DNA from: Bacteroidaceae bacterium
GTDB taxonomy: Bacteria > Bacteroidota > Bacteroidia > Bacteroidales > Bacteroidaceae
Assembly (NCBI GenBank): GCA_017650105.1
Contig: JAGCFO010000006.1
Span: 62,001-126,000 of the forward strand
Direction: 5' to 3'
DNA: 64,000 nt
The notes beneath the pieces were generated by a model that worked only from the letters and a program-made list of their open reading frames with translations, did no database searches and was not told where the DNA came from. The first letter of the stretch is position 1. Each line of letters begins with the position of its first letter. Below are positions 18,957-25,965 of this stretch, piece after piece. Both the position numbers and the translations under genes were made by a program.

Positions 18957-19445
18957 TTATTTGTTGTCGATCTTCTTAGCGTCAGCCTTCTTGTTGTTCA
19001 TAGTGTTCTGAACGGGCGTAGTGGGAACGGTCCTCTTGTTAGCTTTAGGAGTATTGTTGTTCTGTACTCCTGTAGCCACGTTGTCGGTAGACATTTTCAT
19101 GTTGTTTACTTGTCCGTTCTGAACTGGAGCTGTCTGCATTTGCATGTTGTTGATGGTTGCATTTGCATTCTGCTCGGTAGGAGCGCCGGTGTTGTGCTGG
19201 TTCCAGCGGTTGTTGTTCTTGTTCATCTTGCCGTTGGTAGTAGCTGGCTTGGCAGCTTTGTTCTGCTGCATCGGCTGAGCGTTAACCTGCGGAACTGCGG
19301 CGTTATTCTGCTGAACTGGCTGAATTTGCTGAGCATTTTCAACAACAGCTTTCTTCTTGTTCTTATCCCAAGAAGCATTGTTTACAGCTTGCATGTTCAT
19401 TGCAAAAGCTGCTGCAACGAGTGCAATAAGGGCGAGTCTTTTCAT
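18957..19445 (-). CDS. Asn/Gln-rich secreted protein of unknown function
   Basis: 162 residues. A signal peptide (about 1-20, MKRLALIALVAAAFAMNMQA) is followed by low-complexity sequence dominated by Asn, Gln, Lys, Ala, Thr and Met, with repeated QQNNA, NNMQMQ and NNMKM patterns and no aromatic core. It is probably an unstructured periplasmic or surface protein. It has its own promoter (19503-19532) and terminator (18893-18924), so it is a dedicated transcription unit. No family recognised. Confidence 0.7.
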   Translation of the reverse strand: MKRLALIALVAAAFAMNMQAVNNASWDKNKKKAVVENAQQIQPVQQNNAAVPQVNAQPMQQNKAAKPATTNGKMNKNNNRWNQHNTGAPTEQNANATINNMQMQTAPVQNGQVNNMKMSTDNVATGVQNNNTPKANKRTVPTTPVQNTMNNKKADAKKIDNK

Positions 19446-19502
19446 AGTCGTATTGGTTTAATTTGTTAATAAAAAGTTTCGCTATTCATTCAAACTACAT
19501 CG

Positions 19503-19532
19503 CAAAGGTAGAAATAAAAATTTAATTCCAAA
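19503..19532 (-). promoter_or_regulatory. Promoter of the Asn/Gln-rich protein gene
   Basis: Minus strand TTTG (19529-19532), 18-nt spacer, TACCTTTG (19503-19510). A strong match to the Bacteroidetes consensus, about 58 nt before the ATG. Confidence 0.72.
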
Positions 19533-19549
19533 CTTTTTTCAGCTTTTTT

Positions 19550-19588
19550 AAACAAAAAACATCGGGCTAAAGTATTTCTAGCCCGATG
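19550..19588 (-). terminator. Terminator of hsp20
   Basis: Perfect 10-bp stem CATCGGGCTA/TAGCCCGATG (19560-19569 and 19579-19588) followed by a T-run on the minus strand. It lies 38 nt after the hsp20 stop. Confidence 0.85.
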
Positions 19589-19625
19589 GTGAAGCACTCA
19601 AGTGCCAATTTTAAGCGTTGAAATG

Positions 19626-20060
19626 TTATTTGATTTCGATCACTCGGTTGACTTTGGCAACTTCCTTCGGTGCCATTTTAGGCAGGGTGATAGAGAGGAT
19701 GCCGTCGGTAACGCCAGCGCTGATTTTCTCCTTGTCGACGTCGTCGGGGAGCACGAGGCTCTGTTCGAACTTCACATAGTTGAACTCCTTGCGCAGGTAT
19801 TTCTCGGTCTTGTTGTCCTTCTTGTCTTCCTTCTCGTTTTTCTTCTCCATCTTGATAACCAGCGTCTCGTCGTCGTCGAGATGGATGTGGAAGTCTTCCT
19901 TCGTCATACCCGGAGTAGCAATCTCCACTTTATACTCCTTTTCGCCTTCGATTACGTTCATTGCCGGAGCATTGTACGAACGTACAGGCCACTCGTTGTC
20001 AAATAACTCGTTGAAAATACTCGGAATCCATTCCTGATTGTTTCTTCTGATAGGTAGCAT
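19626..20060 (-). CDS. Small heat-shock protein, Hsp20/alpha-crystallin family
   Basis: 144 residues from the ATG at 20060. This start has a clear Shine-Dalgarno GGAGG 8 nt upstream, rare here. The in-frame ATG at 20066 and TTG at 20075 are too close to or within that site. An N-terminal arm (MLPIRRNNQEWIPSIFNE) precedes the alpha-crystallin domain (about 40-140) with YKVEIATPGMTKEDFHI, a Lys/Glu-rich loop and ending GILSITLPKM. It is an ATP-independent holdase that binds unfolding proteins. It is transcribed alone, with its own terminator. A perfect promoter is not visible upstream. Confidence 0.93.
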   Translation of the reverse strand: MLPIRRNNQEWIPSIFNELFDNEWPVRSYNAPAMNVIEGEKEYKVEIATPGMTKEDFHIHLDDDETLVIKMEKKNEKEDKKDNKTEKYLRKEFNYVKFEQSLVLPDDVDKEKISAGVTDGILSITLPKMAPKEVAKVNRVIEIK

Positions 20061-20330
20061 TATCATAACCTCCAAATTCTATTTTAATTGTTTTACTTTT
20101 TTATTTTTCTTTCGGTCTCCAGATCTTTCAGGCTTATGCCCTTCGGTTCTTTCAGCCGTTCACTCTCCTATCAAACAACTTTGATGCCAATGCCCGAAAG
20201 AGAACTTTTTTGTCTACATTACAGTCATTTTGGCAGATAGATTAAATTAATTAACGGACAACTTGTCATATTTTGTCAAAAAAGACACTTCCTCTACCCT
20301 TCTTTTTTGCCCGAAAGAGTTTTATGAGGC

Positions 20331-20453
20331 ATGAAGAAGGGAAGCGGTGAGGCGCTTTTCTGCAAGTCTGATTTTTCTTTCTTCATCTCGCGATATGAAG
20401 AAGGGAAAAAAATTTTTTCCTTCTCCAAAAAAAATTATGAAGAAAGAAAAATC
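20331..20453. repeat. R1 modular repeat, copy 5 (with 17-bp inverted repeat)
   Basis: ATGAAGAAGGGAAGCGG begins the copy. A perfect 17-bp inverted repeat (20370-20386 with 20437-20453, GATTTTTCTTTCTTCAT) encloses CTCGCGATATGAAGAAGGG, A7T6, CCTTCTCC, A8 and TTATG. It lies in the long region between hsp20 and the riboswitch. The remaining parts of 20061-20722 contain no gene I can support. Confidence 0.85.
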
Positions 20454-20722
20454 GCGTTTGGGCAAAGCAAACTCCATCGCCCGTTCTTCATCGTCAACGC
20501 AAGACATTATAATAAGGAAAGGAGTCTGACAAGCTGTTCCACATAGTATTCAATTGCTTAGGTATATCTCTCAGTCTTCCTTTTTGGAGAAGAGATGTAA
20601 ATGGTTGTAACTAAAAGTTTTCCAAAACGGAAAACTTTTCAACAATACGAATTTTTCAAATATGTGTTTTTCAACTATTTAAAATTTTTTTTGGAAAACT
20701 TCACAAATTATTGGTTTTAAAT

Positions 20723-20753
20723 TTTGTCAATTGAAAAAACAGCAGTAGCTTTG
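20723..20753 (+). promoter_or_regulatory. Promoter of the riboswitch-nrdDG transcript
   Basis: TTTG (20723-20726), 19-nt spacer, TAGCTTTG (20746-20753): an essentially perfect Bacteroidetes promoter, ending about 18 nt before the first riboswitch helix. Confidence 0.8.
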
Positions 20754-20770
20754 CAGCGTTATTGGTTGAG

Positions 20771-20955
20771 TTAAGGTTTCCGAACTGTTTGCAGGGAGGA
20801 ACGTAAGAGGGAATGCCGTGAGAGTCGGCAGCAGTTCCCGCTGCTGTGAGCCCTAGAAAAAGGAGTCGGCGACAACGCCACTGATGCGACGAACCCGTGC
20901 GGAGAAGCATTGGGAAGGCGCCGATAGCCGGGACGAGCCAGAAGACCTGCCTTAA
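20771..20955 (+). promoter_or_regulatory. Cobalamin (B12) riboswitch upstream of nrdDG
   Basis: Closing helix TTAAGG (20771-20776) with CCTTAA (20950-20955). Inside are the conserved elements of the cobalamin class: GGGAATGCCGTGAGAGTCGG, the GCAGCAG/CTGCTG helix, GCCACTG (20877-20883) and the B12 box ending in GCCAGAAGACCTGCC (about 20937-20951). Binding of adenosylcobalamin would lower expression of the downstream genes. The 145 nt between it and the nrdD ATG would hold the expression platform, but I could not assign a definite terminator or anti-RBS helix there. Confidence 0.92.
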
Positions 20956-21100
20956 TGAAGAAGATGTTTTTAGCGGCTTTCGGGTAAAAAGCTACTAAGA
21001 CGGACATAAAACGCTCCCCCTTCAGTGAGCTTTCCGCCTTGTTTCGCCCTCTACCCGCGCTGCCGCACCGATAAGGAAAAGTGAAATTAAAACTAATTAT

Positions 21101-23209
21101 ATGAGCAGTTCGGAAATACAAATCGTGAAGAGAGACGGCAGCCGCGAGTCGTTCTCCATTGAAAAAATCAAAAACGCCATCCGCAAGGCCTTCTTGTCGG
21201 TTGGCTCGTTCGCCACAGAAGAAGATCTCGTCAGCATCCTCGGGCGCATCCACGTAGCCAACGGGATGAGCGTGGAGGAAATCCAGAACCAGGTGGAGGT
21301 AGCCCTGATGGCTGAGAAATACTTTGCTGTAGCCAAGTCGTTCATGCTCTACCGTCAGCAGCACACCGAAGATCGCGAAGTGCTCGACAAACTTTCCTTC
21401 CTTATTAATTATTGCAACGCCTCCAACGCAGCTACAGGCAGCAAGTTCGACGCCAACGCCAACGTGGAGCAGAAAAACATAGCCACGCTCATCGGCGAGC
21501 TGCCCAAGCAGAGCTTCATCCGCCTCAATCGCCGTATGCTCACCGAGCGGCTGAAAGAGATGTACGGCAAGGAATTGGCTGACAAATACCTGCGTCTGCT
21601 GAACGAACACTTCATTTACAAAAACGACGAGACGAGTCTGGCAAACTACTGCGCCTCCATCACGATGTACCCCTGGCTCCTCGAGGGGCTCCGTCCCATA
21701 GGTGGAAACTCTACGGCTCCTACCAACCTGAAGGCGTTCTGCGGAGGGTTCATCAACATGGTGTTCATGGTGTCGAGCATGCTGAGCGGAGCGTGCGCCA
21801 CACCCGAGTTCCTCATGTATCTCAACTACTTTGTGGGCAAGGAGTACGGCGAAGACTATTACCTGCATCCCGACAAGAAGGTGGACGTTTCGACAAAGGA
21901 GCGCACCATCGACAAGGTCATCTGCGACTGTTTCCAGCAGATTGTCTATTCTATCAACCAGCCAGCCGGCGCGCGCAACTATCAATCGGTGTTCTGGAAC
22001 ATCTCATACTACGACCGTCCTTACTTCGAGAGCCTCTTCGGCGAATTCGTATTCCCCGACGGGAGCAAACCCAAGTGGGAATCGTTGAGCTGGCTGCAGA
22101 AGAGATTCATGAAGTGGTTCAACCAAGAGCGTACCAAGACGATGCTCACCTTCCCTGTGGAGACGATGGCTCTGTTGTGCAAGGACGGAGACGTCATCGA
22201 CAAGGAATGGGGAGACTTTACGGCTGAGATGTACTCCGAGGGGCACTCGTTCTTTACCTACATGAGCGACAACGCCGACTCGCTGTCGAGCTGCTGCCGT
22301 CTGCGCAACGAGATACAGGACAACGGTTTCAGCTACACGCTGGGCGCCGGTGGCGTGTCAACGGGCTCGAAGAGCGTGCTTACGATAAACTTGAACAGAT
22401 GCATCCAGTATGCAGTAAAGGGAGGCATCAACTACATGCAGTACCTTGAAGACATCGTCGACCTTGTCCACAAGGTGCAGCTCGGCTACAACGAGAACCT
22501 GAAGATGCTCAACGAGAAGGGGATGCTTCCCCTCTTCACAGCGGGATACATCAACCTGAGCAGGCAATACCTCACCATCGGAGTGAACGGGCTTGTGGAG
22601 GCAGCGGAATTTCTCGGCATCACCATCAACGACAATCCTGAGTACAAGCGCTTTGTGCAGGATGTGCTGGGACTCATCGAGCGCTACAACAAGAAGTACC
22701 GTTCAAAGGACGTGCTCTTCAACTGCGAGATGATTCCTGCCGAAAACGTGGGCGTGAAGCACGCCAAGTGGGACAGGGAGGACGGATACATCGTACCGCG
22801 CGACTGCTACAACTCCTATTTCTATATAGTGGAGGATTCCACTTTGAATGTGCTCGACAAGTTCCGTCTGCACGGGCGCGACTATGTGGAGCACCTCACG
22901 GGAGGCTCTGCTCTGCACATGAACCTGGAGGAGCATCTCTCGAAGGAGCAGTATCGTCAGCTGCTGCGAGTGGCTGCTGTGGAGGGATGTAACTATTTCA
23001 CTTTCAACATCCCCAACACGATGTGCAACGATTGTCATCACATCGACAAGCGCTATCTGCACGAGTGTCCCGTTTGCCACAGCAAGAACGTCGACTACCT
23101 GACGCGCGTTATCGGTTACATGAAACGCGTTTCCAACTTCTCGCTGCCGCGTCAGCAGGAAGCCGCGCGTCGCTATTACGCAAGAGTGAAGGAAGAGATA
23201 ACATGCTAA
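21101..23209 (+). CDS. nrdD: Anaerobic (class III) ribonucleoside-triphosphate reductase
   Basis: 702 residues. An N-terminal ATP-cone (about 5-95, VKRDGSRESFSIEKIKNAI) for allosteric control precedes the catalytic ten-stranded barrel. A C-terminal zinc site CNDCHH...CPVCHS is followed by the glycyl-radical loop RVIGYMKRVSNFSLP near residue 670. It reduces NTPs to dNTPs without oxygen, using a glycyl radical made by NrdG. The coding region overlaps nrdG by 7 nt. An upstream cobalamin riboswitch implies repression when B12 is plentiful, which makes sense if a B12-dependent class II reductase exists elsewhere; that is inference. Confidence 0.95.
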   Translation: MSSSEIQIVKRDGSRESFSIEKIKNAIRKAFLSVGSFATEEDLVSILGRIHVANGMSVEEIQNQVEVALMAEKYFAVAKSFMLYRQQHTEDREVLDKLSFLINYCNASNAATGSKFDANANVEQKNIATLIGELPKQSFIRLNRRMLTERLKEMYGKELADKYLRLLNEHFIYKNDETSLANYCASITMYPWLLEGLRPIGGNSTAPTNLKAFCGGFINMVFMVSSMLSGACATPEFLMYLNYFVGKEYGEDYYLHPDKKVDVSTKERTIDKVICDCFQQIVYSINQPAGARNYQSVFWNISYYDRPYFESLFGEFVFPDGSKPKWESLSWLQKRFMKWFNQERTKTMLTFPVETMALLCKDGDVIDKEWGDFTAEMYSEGHSFFTYMSDNADSLSSCCRLRNEIQDNGFSYTLGAGGVSTGSKSVLTINLNRCIQYAVKGGINYMQYLEDIVDLVHKVQLGYNENLKMLNEKGMLPLFTAGYINLSRQYLTIGVNGLVEAAEFLGITINDNPEYKRFVQDVLGLIERYNKKYRSKDVLFNCEMIPAENVGVKHAKWDREDGYIVPRDCYNSYFYIVEDSTLNVLDKFRLHGRDYVEHLTGGSALHMNLEEHLSKEQYRQLLRVAAVEGCNYFTFNIPNTMCNDCHHIDKRYLHECPVCHSKNVDYLTRVIGYMKRVSNFSLPRQQEAARRYYARVKEEITC

Positions 23210-23670
23210 AATACACGGATTACGATATTGTCTTCAGCGAAGTTCCCGGTGAGGTGACATTGGCTCTTAACATGTCGCTCTGCCCCAATCGCTGCGAAGG
23301 ATGCCATAGCCCTCAGCTGCGCTTGGACATCGGTGAGGAACTGACGCTGGAGGCGGTGTCGACGTTGATAAACCGCTTCTCGCCGGGCATCACGTGCGTG
23401 TCGTTCATGGGAGGAGATAACGATCCGCAAGCTTTGGCTGCCCTCGTGTCGAAAGTGCGCCAGCTATACCCCACGCTCAAGTTTGCATGGTACTCGGGGT
23501 GCGCAGCGCTGCCTTCAGGGATGAAGCCGCAGACGTGGAATTACATCAAGCTTGGGCCCTACATCCCTTCGTGCGGGAGCCTTCGCAAGCCTACCACAAA
23601 CCAGCATCTCTACCGTATTGACGGGGATGGGAAGATGAACGATATCACCTCCGTTTTCTGGAAAAAGTAG
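23203..23670 (+). CDS. nrdG: Anaerobic ribonucleotide reductase activating protein
   Basis: 155 residues from the ATG at 23203, inside the nrdD stop region (ATGCTAA overlap), which indicates translational coupling; a longer in-frame extension inside nrdD is not credible. It is a radical SAM protein with the cluster motif CPNRCEGCH (Cx3Cx2C) near residue 27 and SAM-binding FMGGDNDP. It generates the glycyl radical on NrdD using SAM and an electron donor. Length matches the family. Confidence 0.95.
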   Translation: MLKYTDYDIVFSEVPGEVTLALNMSLCPNRCEGCHSPQLRLDIGEELTLEAVSTLINRFSPGITCVSFMGGDNDPQALAALVSKVRQLYPTLKFAWYSGCAALPSGMKPQTWNYIKLGPYIPSCGSLRKPTTNQHLYRIDGDGKMNDITSVFWKK

Positions 23671-23680
23671 CCCTTGCGCG

Positions 23681-23757
23681 CGAGAAGGAAAAAAGTTTTT
23701 TCGAGAAGGAAAAAAAATTTATTCCTTCTTCATAATTCCGTAAGCTCAAAGAAAAAA
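23681..23757. repeat. R1 modular repeat, copy 6
   Basis: GAGAAGGA, A5GT6, CGAGAAGGA, A7T3, ATTCCTTCTTC, ATAATTCCGTAAGCTCAAAG. It separates nrdG and the convergent uracil-DNA-glycosylase-family gene; no ordinary terminator is visible there. Confidence 0.8.
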
Positions 23758-23807
23758 ACGGCAACAGAAAAGTGCGTGCCTTTTTAGATAAGAAAACGCA
23801 GCGAGAA

Positions 23808-24398
23808 TTACTGAAAGACGTCGAGAAACATTTGCCGGTATGCCTCCACTTTTTTGCTGAAAGCCAGCGGATAAGCTCTCGATGAGGAGGGAAGCCTGTA
23901 GAGCGTGATGCTCTCTCCTACCCCGTTCGTGAGGTTTGGGATGACGATGTGGGTGTTTGGCTTCGGCACCCTGTCGATAGAGAAATAGCTGCAGAGGGTG
24001 CTGCACGCCTTTTCGCCCGTAGTGACAATAGCTTGGCAGAGAGGGATTTGAGCGAGGAGCGTGCGAATGTCGGTAGGTTTCACAATCTCGAGGAAGGCAT
24101 CCGAAGCGTTGTCTTTGTGGCGAATGACGCTTTCCGCAGTATCATAAAAGGCGATGCCCTTCTCGGTAAGGAAGCGCACGATTTCCTCCTTGCGAAACGT
24201 ATGGTGCTCAATGTCAACGAAATGATTCTTGTCCCCGAACCAGATTTCCCCTTCGATCCTCCAGTGATCGTTGATAAAGTTCGGGTAATAGAAATCCATA
24301 CACCAGCGTTTCCTTTGGGGAGGAAAGCTTCCGAGGAAAAGAACTTTGGCGTTTTCGGGAAGGAATGGAGCGAGAGGATGATGTTCTACGGATGGCAT
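23808..24398 (-). CDS. Uracil-DNA glycosylase family protein (Mug/TDG-like)
   Basis: 196 residues. The N-terminal FLGSFPPQRKRWCMDFYYP carries the GSFP active-site pattern of the Mug-like branch, and the C-terminal part has IPNLTNGVGESITLYRLPSSSRAYP. Related proteins remove uracil, hypoxanthine or mismatched thymine from DNA; the exact base preference cannot be deduced. It is the third gene of a polA-comEC-UDG run on the minus strand (21 nt after the comEC stop), consistent with base-excision repair together with Pol I. Confidence 0.82.
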   Translation of the reverse strand: MPSVEHHPLAPFLPENAKVLFLGSFPPQRKRWCMDFYYPNFINDHWRIEGEIWFGDKNHFVDIEHHTFRKEEIVRFLTEKGIAFYDTAESVIRHKDNASDAFLEIVKPTDIRTLLAQIPLCQAIVTTGEKACSTLCSYFSIDRVPKPNTHIVIPNLTNGVGESITLYRLPSSSRAYPLAFSKKVEAYRQMFLDVFQ

Positions 24399-24419
24399 AT
24401 TGAGTAGCGCGAAAGGAGA

Positions 24420-25916
24420 TTATGTTTCTATTTTCATAGCAGAGCGGATGGTGGAATAGTTTTTGTAGAATCGTCGGAGAAGCAAGACAATCAGCGCAAT
24501 AACGATATATAGAATCAGCACTGAAGTCCAACTGATTTTCCCAACGTGAAGTTGACTGTGAGGAAGAGAAGCAATGCTGCCTATCACGTAATTCATCTTT
24601 CCCACAAGCCAACTGAGCGCTGGCGTTGCCCAAGCAACAAGAGGTGTCCACGAAACCATCCACCAAAGGACAATACACATCATGACAGCATACGTGAGGG
24701 GCAGCACGATAAGGTTTGTCAATAGGAAATAGACGGGAAAGACGCCGAAAGCATGAAGTGTAAGCGGAAGGGTGCCAAGCTGCGCCGCAACGGAGAGAAT
24801 GAGGATGTTTACGAAATAGTTTCCCGATCGGCTGGCAGGAATGAGAAGGATGCCGAGCATCGCAGCGAAAGAGAGTTGGAAGCTTAAGTCGAACAGCTGG
24901 AAAGGCTGCCAAAGAAGCATAATCATTGCTGTGAGCAGTAGGGTATCAATGGGCTTGTTGTTGTTTCCAAGCATTTTCACAAGGGAATAAATCGTGCACA
25001 TCATGACAGCTCTTGTTATCGAGGGCGACATTCCCGAAAGCAGCGCAAAGAGCCACAGCGACAGGAGGATGACAACCTCTTTCACGAAACGCCAACGTCT
25101 TTCTCCGCGCTTCCTTCCCAAGAGCCCGCTCAGAAGCATGTAAATGATGCCGACATGCAAGCCCGACAGCGCTAAAACGTGACTTGCGCCAGCTGTGGAG
25201 AAGACATCGCGCTGCGCATCAGAAAGCAGGCTCTTGTCTCCCACACTAAGCGCGGTAACGATGCCGAGTTCCTCTTCCTGAAATCCGAATTGCGCATAGC
25301 GTCGTTTCATTTGGCTTCGCAGAGAGGAGACTCTTGTGAGAAAAGCCTTCTCTCCTCGTCTGTCGGCTATCTTTTCAATATCTCGTTCTTTGACATAAGG
25401 AATGGTTCCTGCCACTTTGTGATGATAGAGGAAGCGCGCGTAGTCGAAATCCAAGCCTTCGAAGTTCTCTGGAGCCTTAACTCGGGCTTTTATCCTGAGC
25501 GTCTCCCCCACTTCGTAGTGTGCCGTTTTGGGAAGATAAGCATAAACGGTTTTGCCGTTCAGGAGTAAGACATAGCGGTTTGTCTTCTTCCTTTCCGTAG
25601 GGCCTTCGGTGATTTTTCCCTCATACACCCTCTCTTCCGTAGGCCATTCAGACATTACTTTATCGTGCATCTGCTGATATCGAAAGCCCCCCAGCAAAGC
25701 AAACGAAAGCAACACACCGATTGTGAAAAACATCCTCAGAGCGTTTTTTCCATTCTTGGGGATAAGGAAAAACAACCCAGCCAGCAGCACTATGCACGCA
25801 GCAATAGCTATAGCGTAAGCTTGCTGCGAGAGGCTTATCGCGCGATACTCCAAAGCATCGACAACTCCGATACCCAAGACGAAGGCGACAACTATTTTCA
25901 GCAGAGTGTTTTTCAA
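24420..25916 (-). CDS. ComEC/Rec2-type DNA-uptake channel protein, short form
   Basis: 498 residues from a TTG at 25916. The open frame extends to another TTG at 26009 inside polA, and no ATG exists before the middle of the N-terminal region, so the start is uncertain. Two N-terminal helices and a DUF4131-type OB-like region (about 75-200) precede the Competence domain with about seven helices. It contains ALSGLHVGIIYMLLSGLLG and LLSGMSPSITRAVMMC, both diagnostic of ComEC. The C-terminal metallo-beta-lactamase domain present in long ComEC proteins is absent. Its role is passage of single-stranded DNA across the inner membrane. Confidence 0.85.
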   Translation of the reverse strand: MKNTLLKIVVAFVLGIGVVDALEYRAISLSQQAYAIAIAACIVLLAGLFFLIPKNGKNALRMFFTIGVLLSFALLGGFRYQQMHDKVMSEWPTEERVYEGKITEGPTERKKTNRYVLLLNGKTVYAYLPKTAHYEVGETLRIKARVKAPENFEGLDFDYARFLYHHKVAGTIPYVKERDIEKIADRRGEKAFLTRVSSLRSQMKRRYAQFGFQEEELGIVTALSVGDKSLLSDAQRDVFSTAGASHVLALSGLHVGIIYMLLSGLLGRKRGERRWRFVKEVVILLSLWLFALLSGMSPSITRAVMMCTIYSLVKMLGNNNKPIDTLLLTAMIMLLWQPFQLFDLSFQLSFAAMLGILLIPASRSGNYFVNILILSVAAQLGTLPLTLHAFGVFPVYFLLTNLIVLPLTYAVMMCIVLWWMVSWTPLVAWATPALSWLVGKMNYVIGSIASLPHSQLHVGKISWTSVLILYIVIALIVLLLRRFYKNYSTIRSAMKIET

Positions 25917-25965
25917 TCTTCTCGCGCAAGAAGGGTTAATTCGTCTATGCGGATATTTCCAAAAC

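Noticed and set aside
20171..20190. Sigma-54-like promoter TTGGCAT-N5-TTGTT before hsp20
   Set aside because: The -24 GG is present but the near-invariant -12 GC is replaced by GT; one match in a long AT-rich region is not enough.
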